Of a stretch of 64,000 nt of DNA, positions 8,827 to 19,247 are shown piece after piece. How positions within the stretch are numbered: the stretch's first letter is position 1; every line of letters starts with the position of its first letter. The notes under the pieces are model-generated. The model saw only the letters and a list, made by a program, of their open reading frames with translations, did not search any database and had not been told where the DNA came from. The stretch lies in contig NC_011684.1 in the NCBI RefSeq assembly GCF_000150955.2, forward strand, positions 186,001 through 250,000. Direction: 5' to 3'. Made by a program: the position numbers and the translations under genes. Origin of the DNA: Phaeodactylum tricornutum CCAP 1055/1. Lineage: Eukaryota > Bacillariophyta > Bacillariophyceae > Surirellales > Neidiaceae.

Positions 8827-11800
8827 ATGCGTCTCGTCTCCGCCGCGAGTACTTGGTTTTGGTGGAGTCTCAGCACGACGCCACCGTATCGCGGTTCCGT
8901 CGCGGCGTGGGCGCACCCGTCCCGGGCCTCCGCGATACGCTCCTGGCGCCGCACGCAGTCCGGACTCGGGCACGCCTGGACCCCACCCCAGTGTCCCTCC
9001 CGTCCCGGCATTACCACCACCATAAGGCAGGCTCACGGCTATCGCGGTGGTGCCTTGGCGCCTCCCGCCACGTCTCTACACTCTGCCGTCGGAACGGACG
9101 CGGAATCCGTCACGAGCACGCCGGTGGAGTACTTTCGTCGCGATTACCAACCCTTGCCCTTTACCGTCGATCAAGTAGCCCTGGATTTCGTCATTCGCGA
9201 CGGCCGTACCACGGTCACCACGAAAATGACGCTCGTTGCCAATCCGCGGTACGTCGGCGAACCCATCCCGCTCGTGCTGGATGGTGACGAAACCTGTCTC
9301 CAGTTGCGCTCCGTCCGCATGAACGGTCAGGAATTGCGGGAGGGGGTGGATTACGAACTCGCACCGGGACGGTTGCTCCTCAAAACGCCCGTGGATGGGG
9401 CCGTCGTGCAAACCGTCGTGGATCTGGTGCCGGAAGAGAATACGCAATTGTCCGGATTATACAAGGACGAGGCGTCCGCCATGTACTGTACCCAGTGCGA
9501 GGCTATGGGATTTCGGCGCATCACGTACTATCCCGATCGACCCGACAACATGGCCACCTTTACCAGCGTACGACTCGAAGCCGATAAGGAGCGTTATCCT
9601 ATTCTTCTCTCCAACGGCAATCGCCTGGATCAAGGGACTGTGCCCGAAGACGACTCTCGCCACTACGCCATATGGAGTGACCCATTTCCCAAACCGTCCT
9701 ACCTGTTTGCCGCGGTGGTCGGAAAACTCGGGAGTATTCGAGACTCCTACACCACCGTGTCGGGCAAAAAGGTCCAACTGGAGGTATTCTCGGAACCTCG
9801 CAACGTCCACAAACTTTCCTACGCCATGGAAAGTTTACAACGCAGCATGCAGTGGGACGAACAGCGTTTCGGACTCGAGTATGATCTAGAACTTTACAAC
9901 GTTGTGGCCGTGGACAGCTTCAACATGGGCGCCATGGAGAACAAGGGACTTAACGTCTTTAACACGGCCTACGTGCTCGCCGATGAAGGTACCGCCACCG
10001 ACACCGACTTTGAACGCGTCGAAGGAGTCATTGGACATGAAGTACGTATCCGACGGTCTTTTTCCGGGCATTTGGTGGACGACGTGTAAATGTACTTTTT
10101 CCTCACTGTACCCCCTTGATGTTCTTCTCTTATGTGTAGTATTTTCACAACTGGACGGGCAACCGTGTGACGTGCCGTGATTGGTTCCAGCTCACCCTCA
10201 AGGAAGGGTTGACCGTCTTCCGCGACCAAGAATTTTCCGGTGACATGAACAGCAAGCCCGTAAAACGAATTGAGGACGTTCGGGTCCTGCGGGCCCGCCA
10301 ATTCAGCGAAGACGCTGGTCCCATGTCGCATCCTATCCGCCCCGAATCCTACATTAGTATGGACAACTTTTACACCGGGACGGTGTATATCAAAGGTGCC
10401 GAAGTCATTCGAATGTACCAGACCATTCTAACTCCGGAAGGTTTCAACAAGGGGATGAAGCTGTACTTTGAGTGCCATGATGGTTCGGCCGTGACGTGCG
10501 ACGACTTTTTGGCTGCCATGGCCGACGCAAACAACGTGGATTTGACGCAGTTCGCCTTGTGGTATAGCACACCCGGAACTCCTACGGTGCAGTACGAAAC
10601 TTCCTACGCGGACGGGACCTTTACGCTGAAACTCTCTCAGTCTAGTCGTAGTGTAACGCCCATGCACATTCCCGTGGCCTTTGGGCTGCTCGATAAGGCC
10701 ACAGGTCAGGAAGTGGTCCCCACCACGGTATTGGAATTGAAGGAAGCCTCACAAGTCTTTACTTTTGACGGACTCGAGGGGGACGTGGTTCCGTCGCTAC
10801 TGAGGGACTTTTCCGCTCCGGTCAAGCTCGAGCCAGTTTCCGGCGAAGTGGACGAAAGTGATCTGGCCTTTTTGGCCGCGCGGGATACAGACGGCTTCAA
10901 CCGTTGGGATGCCGGTCAACGCTTGTACACGTCCTTGATTTTTCAAACGCTTAACGACCAGATTTCTTCCACTACACAGGCGTTTGTGGACGAGGCGTTC
11001 CGAATGGCGCTGGAGCAAAAGACTACGGATTACTCGATTCAAGCGTACGCACTCACGTTGCCTTCTGAATCGACCCTGTCGGAAGAAATGAAAATCGTTG
11101 ATCCTGTTGGTCTCCACGAGGCCCGTGGTAAAGTGAAAAAGGCTCTGGCTCGAAAGTACGAATCAGAGATCCGAACCACGTATGATGGTTTGACGGAGAC
11201 TATGCAAGCTGAGACAGAGTTCAAGGTGGATGCTGAAGCAATTGGTCGTCGTCGGTTGCGCAATACCCTATTGGAGTATTTGTGCTCTATCCGCGAAACA
11301 GACCAGGAGCAAATTGCTGCTGCGGAACTTGCGATGAAGCACTTTCAAAATGCCAAAGGCATGACGGACAAAATCGCTGGTCTAGGAGCCTTGGCTTCGA
11401 TGGATGGAGAGGGTGCTGATGCCCGTGATGAAGCCATGCAGACCTTTTACGACGATGCCGAGGGTGACGCTCTCGTGCTTAACAAGTGGTTCATGACCCA
11501 AGCAGTTGCGGACCTGCCGGATGTTTTGAACCGCGTCAAAAAACTCAAGGAACACCCGGACTTTACACTAAAGAATCCAAATCGCTGTCGCTCGCTGATC
11601 AGTGCCTTTGCAATGAACTCGGCTGCCTTCCACGACGAGAGTGGCGAAGGTTACAAGTTTTTGGGAAGCACGATTGCCGAACTCGACAAACTCAACCCAC
11701 AGATCAGTAGTCGTATGGCTAGCAGCTTGATCCAGTGGCGTCGGTACGATGAGGAAAGAGGCCAGCTCATGAAGGCGGAGCTCGAAAAATTGAACGCCAT

Positions 11801-11852
11801 GAAGCTGAGCGAAGATTTGTTTGAAATCGTAAGCCGTGGGCTTAAAGATTGA
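8827..11852 (+). CDS. Aminopeptidase N (M1 family, PepN type)
   Basis: A zinc metallopeptidase that removes N-terminal residues from peptides. Two exons, 8827-10041 and 10140-11852, are joined across a 98-bp intron (GTACGT...TGTGTAG, phase 0), giving 975 residues. About 110 leader residues precede the catalytic part; they include SVAAWAHPS, which could be an A|W plastid-type cleavage site, so organelle targeting is likely but unproven. The exopeptidase motif GAMEN is at residues 368-372. The zinc site HEYFH is at 404-408 with the third ligand Glu 427 in LKEGLTVFRD. The intron falls between the Glu and Tyr of the HExxH motif. The downstream Ig-like and helical domains match bacterial-type PepN in length. 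It converges with the RecQ gene, whose stop is 51 bp away. Confidence 0.93.
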
Positions 11853-11902
11853 AGCGTCTCACGCAGCGGCTTTAATTACAGCATCTAATTTACAAAATTT
11901 CA

Positions 11903-14816
11903 CTAGTCAAACTCAAATTCGCTGTCACTCTCGTTGTTGCCCCACGAATTTCTATTGCCGTTGGTTTTGCTGCCCTTTCGGAATGATGCAAGCTTGGGAT
12001 CGTCAGAGGAAACACTGTCGTCGGACGAGAGCTCGATTACCTCTTGCAAGGTCAATTTCGCTCCTTTTACAGATTTTGACTTTTTGGAAACCGTTGGCTT
12101 CGTCTTCTTGGTTTTGGACTTTTTTTTCGCTGGAACTTTTGTCTTTTTAGCGGGTGCCTTTTTCTGTTTTTTCCCCTTCGGCTTGGCGGTGAGCCATTCC
12201 CCAGCTTGGCCACTTGGTTGTCGTTTTACCATTTTTTTTGAAGCAGTTGCCTTTTCTTCCCGTTTTGGCAATCGGAAAATGATTTTCGGATCCACCGACT
12301 GCAACAACAATGGTCCTCGGGCACCGAGTTTGAGATATACAACCGAGCTGATAAGTAATACAACAAGGAATGAGGCAAGGAAGTTTTGGTGGAGTGTAAC
12401 GAAACCCACAATACGTACTCGTACGCGTTGAACACGAGGTAGTAGTCCAAGATACCCTCCACCAATAGCATAATGACAATTCGCTCACATTCGGTGACGG
12501 TTAGGTCGTCCTTCGCTGGAGGATTCTCTTTGACACTGAAGAAAAACCAAACAATTTGAGCACATACATTCAATCTAAGATCCAGCAAACAAATCTGAAA
12601 GCTTACCATTGCGGTGCCGTATCCGGCTTGGCTCTCCATTCCTTGACCAGCATGGGCAGCGTCAGATTTTCACCGTCTTGGATACGTTTCTGCAACAGCT
12701 GGACCACAGTTTTAGCGTGTTTCCCAACATCCCTCGAGTCCGTTGTTATTCCGTCATTTTCCTTCTGTACTTGTTGCGGATCGGGACTGTCTGGTTCCCC
12801 CAAACTTGCCAGCATGATTGCTTTGCAAACGGCGTCGTTCCCCGAAGCTTGACCGTACCGTACCATAGTCCATAGCAGTTGCTCTCCGTTCGACCCGTGC
12901 ACCATCTTCATCATACGTGGGACGTCTTTTGGACTATAGTACAAGACGCAGTTGGCGTCTCGGCCATCCCGACCAGCGCGTCCAGACTCTTGATAATACG
13001 CTTCCAACGTTTTGGAAATTGTGTGATGCAAGACGAAGCGGACATCCGGCTTGTTAATGCCCAAACCAAAGGCAATAGTGGCGACCACCACCTGCGTTTC
13101 GTTGCGCATCCAAGACCGATGAATGTATTCTTTGTTGGTGGGCGAAACGTCGGAATGGTACGAACGGGCAACAATTCCGTATTGACACAGTGCATCCGCG
13201 ACCGTGTCGGCATCTTTCTTACTAAACGTGTACACAATGCCGGCATCCTTGGCGTGGTGCTCTTGGATGAAAGCCGCCATGTTAGCAAGAATACCATCTT
13301 TGCTGTCGGGTTTAGGCCGGACGGAGTACTGCAAGTTGGGTCGATTGGCGGTTGACCGGAAGAAGCGATAACGTGTACCTAAACGAAGGATTTGACAGAC
13401 ATCTTCCCGCACGCGGTCGGATGCGGTGGCCGTCACGGCAATCATGGGTATCGAAGGGAACTGACGTTTCAGTATACCGAGTTGCGCGTAGTCGGGTCGA
13501 AAATCGTGACCGTACTGCGACACACAGTGTGCTTCGTCAACTACGAATCGCCCGAGACGACCTTGATCGTGCAGTTTTTGCAGCTCCGACTTGAGTTTGC
13601 CCGACTTGTGGACCTTTTCGGGTGTGACAAACACCAGGCACATCCCCGCTGTCGGGTCCCGGACCATACTCCATCTCCGGGCGTGTTCGGCGTTGCCACC
13701 GGTTAGGCCGGACGAAAACGAAGTGGCGGAATTGGGACAAAACGCATTCATCTGTTCCTCTTGATCTTGAATAAGCGAAAGCAGGGGAGAAATGACGAAG
13801 GTGACCTGAGCTGAAGGGCCTCGTCCTTCCAACAATGCGGGCAGTTGGTAAGTCAAGGATTTGCCCCCTCCCGTGCGCATAATGACGAATACGTCGTCAC
13901 CAGACATTGTTGCGTTAACGATTTCTTTTTGATGATCACGAAAGGATCGTATCCGGAAGGAGTATTGCAAATGGTACATCATGGAGCTTGACCATTGGAA
14001 ATTATTATGGGTCAAATGTGCATTGGGATCGTACGAGGGTGACACCGCCAATGTACTGGGGGCCGTTTGCAGTTGGGATAAGTGTTGGAGAGATTCACGA
14101 GCTGGCAAGGCAGTGTTACTTGAGGATACGTCTGCGGCTGGAGAAACTGCGGAAGCGGAGACAGGCCCGGATACTGCAGAGACAGGATTTGGGCGCAGCA
14201 GAAAGGAATCCAGCGTTCCCGACCGTGTATTGGATCGGGCATTGTTTTCTCGATTTGTATCGTCCATGGATGACATTGGTGTTGGCTTATTCTTCGCGCG
14301 GGGCTTGGACACTTCTAGCTGTAACATACCAACCGAATTGGAGGATCGAGAAGAAGGGCGAGACGTTGGCAACGGAGCCATTGGTACACGATCCAGCTGG
14401 GTCTGCTGCGAAACCGGGTCCGATAGTAGCTCATCGGCCTGTGTACACATGGTCATGGGATCGGTCAGGAGTTCATCTGCTTGTGTTTGCGAAAGACTCC
14501 TTCGTCGACGAGAATCCGGCGATTCCTTGACGTTTCCTTCGTCGACATTAGGTTCCTGCGTTTGCTGCTCGTATCGATCCTGTCGCTGTCGTGTGTCTGC
14601 GTCGACGACGTTGTTCTCGTCCGACGGGTCGCTTTCGAGAACCTCCCGTTCCAGCACGTCAATATCATCGTCCAAGCGCAGCAGTTCCTGCTCCAAGTGT
14701 CGCATCTGTTCTTGTACTTTCCGCGAATGCTGAAACAAGTTCTCCAAATGACGTCGCTTCTCGTCCCGATTCGTTTCCAACGCCGACAATCGCAGCGTCT
14801 TTTCTTCCAGCGACAT
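11903..14816 (-). CDS. RecQ-family DNA helicase
   Basis: A 3'-5' DNA helicase for recombination and replication repair, in three exons: 14816-12607, 12535-12419 and 12347-11903, with two 71-bp introns (GTAAGC and GTACGT donors); 923 residues. An N-terminal coiled coil (residues 1-65) is followed by a disordered region with a direct repeat TQADELLTDP / TQADELLSDP. Helicase motifs: RTGGGKS near 314-320, DEAH near 427-430 followed by SQYGHDFRPDY (Tyr where most RecQs have Trp), VTATAS, and GLGINKPDVR...QESGRAGRDG. The second and third exons complete the RQC winged helix: joining gives AYDSVVYLKLG, which matches AYATISYLKIG of BLM/WRN. The Cys-rich zinc ribbon before it is degenerate. The tail is Lys-rich (nuclear signal), with VIELSSDD resembling a SUMO-interacting motif. 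Confidence 0.9.
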
Positions 14817-15523
14817 GTCGACGCCAATGAGTCCTTTCGAGTCCACGACTGTACAGTGTGCGGAATAGCGGAGCCCCCGTCGTCTAGAAAGGGCACGACG
14901 GGAAGCAGCCTAAACCCAGAATAAACCCGTCAGGATGCAGAATGAATTCAAAAGGCGTTGAGCAAGGGCTTTGGTGTCAACTTCGGATGAGATTCTTCCT
15001 TTCTCAAGTTAAAGAGTCGGTCTTGCCGAAACACTTTGGTACTACCGTTTGTTTGGCGTCGAGAGATGTTCGACCCATCCATGGTACGAGGAGGTAACAC
15101 TAATCTCCACTGCCAACCACAAACCAGACAGACCGCTGTGGGATTTTGGGCGCGCAGTAACTACATGAAGGTTCAGGCTTTACGCCACGCTGTGCCTTCT
15201 GCGTTTATCGTCGGACGTCAAAGCCAGAGTGACTCGAGAAACGATACGTTACATTTACAGTAACCGATTGGATTTACAATTATGAGAGCCCCTTTGCTTT
15301 CTTAACATAAGTTACTCTCATGCTCGGATAGGACATCTTTTTTACTGAGGTTTGCATGCACTCTGTCACTTGCGCCTTTCGCTTAAGGATCTGTTATCTT
15401 GATACAGCCTGTGCAATATGATCTCTCTTTTCTTTGGGACCGCTCACAAAACCTTGAGTGCACAATTTGCGGACCGAAGAGAAAAGCAAAACCCTCCTCA
15501 CGCGTTGCGATTGCTTTTTGACG
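14817..15523. other. Divergent promoter region, about 700 bp
   Basis: Lies between the RecQ start (minus) and the alpha/beta hydrolase start (plus). The RecQ frame is open upstream to a GTG at 14846, and a possible acceptor (GTACAG) lies just beyond, so a short upstream RecQ exon is not excluded. Nothing else was recognised. Confidence 0.45.
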
Positions 15524-16684
15524 ATGAAAATTCAAAACAGTTGTCTGCGAGGCATGTGGGTGACCATACTTTTGGCCATTCTCAACAACCGTCGTGCTTT
15601 AGCCGCCGATGAAAATAGCCGCTTCTCCTATCCCGGTTACGTTATTACCAGCATTGACGTCGAACCACTTGGAAAGGGCCATCCCACCTCTCGCGTCAAG
15701 TTTCACGCCAGAATTCCTGGGAAAGTGGACGACACGACCGCACACGTCTTACGCGACGTTGTGGATTCCGGTGAAACCGTTGGAAAATGGCCGTTTCGGA
15801 GTCCTGTGTTTCACGGCACGGTGGTGCCTCCCGGCCAGCTACAGGCCAGGTTGGATGCCGAATCTCCCCGCGTGTCGGATCGTTGGAATCCACTGCAGCA
15901 TCGCAAAGCATTGCTCTGCGTCCACGGCTTTGACTCGCAACCGGAATCCTGGTTGCGTAGATGTGCGGAAAACTACGGAAAAAGCGACGAGTTGGCTATT
16001 ATTCCAGTTATTTGGCCAGGTACGTTCTTCAGGTGCGGTACAAATCACGTTTTCCTTGCGAACGCACCTCCTGACTCTTTCAGACTTGCAATTCATTGAT
16101 TCTCAGCCGGCGATAAAGGGCTTCGTGACTACATGAATGATCGAAATGTCTTCGTTCCCGGGGCTGCCCGAGCCTTTCAGCCTTTGTTGGACGTGGCCAG
16201 TTCCTTGCGCAAATCATTGCTTTGTCACAGTATGGGTAATTTCGTGCTCAAACTCACGGCACCTCCGCACCAGCCATCCCGTACCAGCGGCTTAGCGAAG
16301 CGCAAGCTTTCCGCACCACCTTTTGAGGATGTGTACATGTCGGCCGCCGATGTGCGGCATGATGTATTTGATCGCGCCCAAAACGATCACGACGATGCTA
16401 ATTTGGACTACGGTCGTAATATTGCTGGCATGGCGCAAAATAAGGTCCATGTGATGCACTCCAGAAGCGATGTCCCTTTGATGGCCCGCCGAGCGCGGCA
16501 TGCAGGCTTACGAGCGTTGGGCAGCAATGGCGCCAATATGAAAAACCTGCACCCGAGTTTGAAGGGTAAGGTTGTCAATGTGGATTGCTACTCATGGAAC
16601 AAGTGGACTCGAAAGAACAATCTTTATCACTCTTATTTCTTCAAAAGCGAGGCTATCAAATACTACGAACAGCGAGACGCCTAG
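15524..16684 (+). CDS. Alpha/beta hydrolase (DUF900-like), secreted or organellar
   Basis: Two exons, 15524-16019 and 16107-16684, with an 87-bp intron (GTACGT...TTCTCAG, phase 1), give 357 residues. The N-terminus (MKIQNSCLRGMWVTILLAIL...RALA|AD) looks like a cleavable signal peptide. The fold signatures are LLCVHGF (oxyanion strand, near residues 130-136) and the nucleophile elbow LLCHSMGN, with Ser in GxSxG-like HSMGN early in exon 2. A DVYMSAADV strand supplies a likely acidic residue, and HVMHSRSDVPL could carry later active-site residues. The layout resembles DUF900/COG4782 esterase-like proteins. The substrate is unknown. The joined sequence VIWPAGDKGLRDYM is typical after the second strand of these proteins, which supports the splice choice. 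Confidence 0.78.
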
Positions 16685-16916
16685 AAATGAAACTGGCGTA
16701 GACAATTTGCTAATTAGCTATAAGAACCGCAATTTCTTGCACTTCCACACAAACTCTCACTTTGGTCTGTCTCAAGTTGTATCTCTGATTTAGAGAAAGC
16801 CCAACCAATCAGCAGCTCTCTACTGTTAATTCGTTGTTGATACTTACACTAACAAGTAATTTCTACGCATGAAACGTATAATGTGTTTTTATAACAATAC
16901 CCAAACAGCGCTTGAT

Positions 16917-17035
16917 AGGAACGACCATACCACGATGACAGCACCGCTTCCCGTCTGCTCAGCGAAGTTAAGCATCGTCGGGCTCGGTTAGTACTACGGT
17001 GGGGGACCACGTTGGAATCCCGGGTGTTGTTCTTT
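16917..17035 (+). rRNA. 5S ribosomal RNA
   Basis: About 119 nt matching the eukaryotic 5S consensus: CCATACCAC near the start, GAAGTTAAGCATCGTCGGGC, GGTTAGTAC, GGGGGACCAC and GGAATCCCGGGTG. The ends pair over nine base pairs (16917-16925 with 17026-17034, including G-U), forming helix I. The internal control region for TFIIIA/Pol III is recognisable in AGCATCGTCGGGC and GGTTAGTAC. A T-run (17033-17037) overlaps the 3' end as the Pol III terminator. It stands alone between protein genes and is not next to 18S-28S rDNA. Confidence 0.95.
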
Positions 17036-17071
17036 TTGGGGCTTCTGACCACGTAGAGTAACTTTTTTTTT
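17033..17071 (+). terminator. Pol III T-run terminator plus back-up T-run
   Basis: Five Ts at 17033-17037 end the 5S gene. A second run of nine Ts at 17063-17071 could catch read-through. Both lie on the coding strand, as expected for Pol III. Confidence 0.65.
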
Positions 17072-17355
17072 AAAAAACAATTGTGTTTTATGCGATTAAC
17101 TGACCGTAAAACCTGGTTTTGGTTGTATTCATTTGGTTGAAATTTTCAAACAACACATTAGCTTTGGGTTTTGAAGTTCCCCGCGACTCGGCACAGCGTA
17201 CGATACGCCCAGTAAATTCTTTCCCGTCACGATCCCCCACAGCACGGCAACTTGTGTGTTGACGGCGTAGGTGTTGCCGTTGACTGTCACTGCCAATAAC
17301 CTCAGACTTAGCAAAGGCTAATCAGAACAGTTTATACCAGTACCCTGCATTGGCT
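17038..17355. other. Intergenic between the 5S gene and the RRM gene
   Basis: Holds the back-up T-run and the probable promoter of the RRM gene at its right end. No other gene was recognised. Confidence 0.45.
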
Positions 17356-17910
17356 ATGAAGCGCCAACAAATAGAAAAAGACATTTGTTTAGAGGATGAA
17401 CCGAAAGAAAAATCCCCAAGTTCCGAACTGCAATCGACCAGCTATCCCCAGGTCACTTCTATCAAACCCAAATACAGAGTTGGAGCGACTTCAACCAAGT
17501 CGTTTGAAAGTCTTGAGTCGAGAAAGTCTGACTTTGAAAATGGGGTCTCTTGCACGACGATTTACGTCGGACATTTGCACCCCAAGCTAACGCAAACTCA
17601 TATCGAAAAGATGTTTAGCAAATACGGCGAAGTTGTCCGAATAAACCTGCTCGCAAATCGCGGATACGGGTTTTGCGAAATGGCCCGTCCTGAGCAAGCC
17701 GCCGCAGCTATGACAGCACTACATGGCCAATCGCTGTTGGGAAGGCTGTTAACAGTTCGACCAGCCAACGACAAACAATCTGGAACCGTCTCATCTTTAC
17801 GGGGCAGTACAGGACCATCAGGGCGGAACCTTTCTACCCAGCAACAAGCAAGGCAAATAGATTCCCGGATACAAGCCATTAAACGCAAACTCGAAGAGAG
17901 CAAGAAATAG
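17356..17910 (+). CDS. Single-RRM RNA-binding protein, RBM18-like
   Basis: 184 residues from the ATG at 17356. A charged N-terminus of about 65 residues precedes one RRM at roughly residues 67-140. RNP2 is TIYVGHL and RNP1 is NRGYGFCEM, both with the aromatic residues needed for RNA stacking (Tyr in RNP2; Tyr and Phe in RNP1). After the RRM comes a Ser/Gly linker and a short basic helix, DSRIQAIKRKLEESKK. A single RRM with a C-terminal 'QI.AI..KL' helix resembles RBM18. That assignment is by remembered similarity and could be another small RRM protein. It converges with the GNAT gene at 18135. Confidence 0.75.
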   Translation: MKRQQIEKDICLEDEPKEKSPSSELQSTSYPQVTSIKPKYRVGATSTKSFESLESRKSDFENGVSCTTIYVGHLHPKLTQTHIEKMFSKYGEVVRINLLANRGYGFCEMARPEQAAAAMTALHGQSLLGRLLTVRPANDKQSGTVSSLRGSTGPSGRNLSTQQQARQIDSRIQAIKRKLEESKK

Positions 17911-18134
17911 AATGACGTGAAGCGGGAGCAATAAGCTGTGTCTGAGTGTTTTCTCAGACTCACATCGGATCGAGTGAAAGAGCTGATTTGAAACGAGGTG
18001 CAGTCAATAACTAATGCAGTGCTTTTATAGTAGGATGAGTGACATTGTGAAGGCAGCAAGGGACAATTTCTCATTTTATGCTTTTTGAATCTATCTACCA
18101 TCACTCTAGAGGTTATTACTGTTAGCTTCCACAT

Positions 18135-18746
18135 TTACAATTTTTTGGCAAGGACAGTTTGGCCCCAGGTGTTTGTATTCTTATGAAGAAGTTCAGTATC
18201 GATACGCGATAGAAGATCGGATGTTGGATCGATGTACCCCATTCGAGTTCGATAAAAGCACAAGGCAGCTTCGTTGCCCTCTTCCACATGCAGCAACAAA
18301 TAGGACGTTTGTTGAATCCGTGCTTCATCTTCCATTGCCATCATCAATGCTGCCGCAACCCCATTCCTGCGATACTGGCGCGCTGTCACCACATCCGTCA
18401 CATACAGCATTTTGTCGGCAGGTATCTTTAAGGCGCCATCTATCTCCAATGGACTCAACTCAGCAGCTCCTAATACGACTTGGTGTGGATCTTGCCAAGC
18501 GATAAAGCTGAAGGCTCCACCAGCAGCGCGTTCCGCCTGAAGCTCCGCTGTGGCTCCTCGAAAAGCTTCTACAGACGGTGCGTCTGGCCCTAAATTGGCT
18601 ATCCACTCGTTGTAGCGTAGATCTGCCAAGGCAGTCACGTCGGATTCCGTCTGCACCTGTCTCACCTTAACCAAAACTGACGGCGATGAGAGGCAGAAGC
18701 CTTCTGTCACCCAGCCAACGAAAAGAAAAACCAAGGGCCGTATCAT
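18135..18746 (-). CDS. GNAT-family N-acetyltransferase with signal-like N-terminus
   Basis: 203 residues. The first 21 residues (MIRPLVFLFVGWVTEGFCLSS) look like a signal peptide, possibly the first part of a plastid leader. The GNAT fold is shown by motif A YVTDVVTARQYRRNGVAAALM (near residues 120-140), where R/QxxGxA binds the acetyl-CoA pyrophosphate. The later motif LLLHVEEGNEAALCFYRTRMGY carries the usual Asn/Tyr contacts near 157-178. Length fits a single-domain GNAT. The substrate, a protein N-terminus or small amine, cannot be told. The gene lies between two minus-strand and plus-strand neighbours with no sign of co-regulation. Confidence 0.82.
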   Translation of the reverse strand: MIRPLVFLFVGWVTEGFCLSSPSVLVKVRQVQTESDVTALADLRYNEWIANLGPDAPSVEAFRGATAELQAERAAGGAFSFIAWQDPHQVVLGAAELSPLEIDGALKIPADKMLYVTDVVTARQYRRNGVAAALMMAMEDEARIQQTSYLLLHVEEGNEAALCFYRTRMGYIDPTSDLLSRIDTELLHKNTNTWGQTVLAKKL

Positions 18747-19247
18747 AGTTAAAATATTGGGACCAGTGATGAAATTTGAAGAAGACCAGAGACTGTCCTT
18801 GTATTCTTAACGCTGCAGGCCAGAGTGTCTTCGGGGGTTGCAAACAAGAAGACACCATCCGGGAGGATTTGAGCTCATTTTTGTTCGCATCCACATTCAT
18901 AGACATAATAACGCAATAAACTCCAAAAGGACCCGGAATGAAGTTTTTCCATGAAACGATCCATGTGTTAAGGCGGCAGCCAGATTATGATGCCTTCCTG
19001 CCAGTGAAGCTATCTGTTATTCACATTGTAAGCCCCTGACTGTATAACTCTCTACTCTTTTATCTGTTGACTGTAAGTTGTCAGGCAGTCACTCGACTAT
19101 AACAGAAAACAACCAACGTCTTTGCGCTGACTTAAAATGTCGAGCCTATTTCTAACGCATCTGACCCAGTATAATTTGCGGAGGCCACCAAAGGTCGACA
19201 TTAGATACCTTAATGCTCTTATACGACTTGTCTATCCAATCAAACAT
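18747..19247. other. Intergenic, promoter of the GNAT gene and 3' flank of GLDC
   Basis: Two minus-strand genes flank this stretch. It should carry the GNAT promoter and the glycine decarboxylase 3' end. No gene or repeat was recognised. Confidence 0.45.

Noticed and set aside
13981-14733. Plus-strand open frame of 250 codons rich in Ser and Cys
   Set aside because: Antisense to the disordered N-terminal part of the RecQ gene. The composition is a mirror of its Asp/Gln-rich coding.
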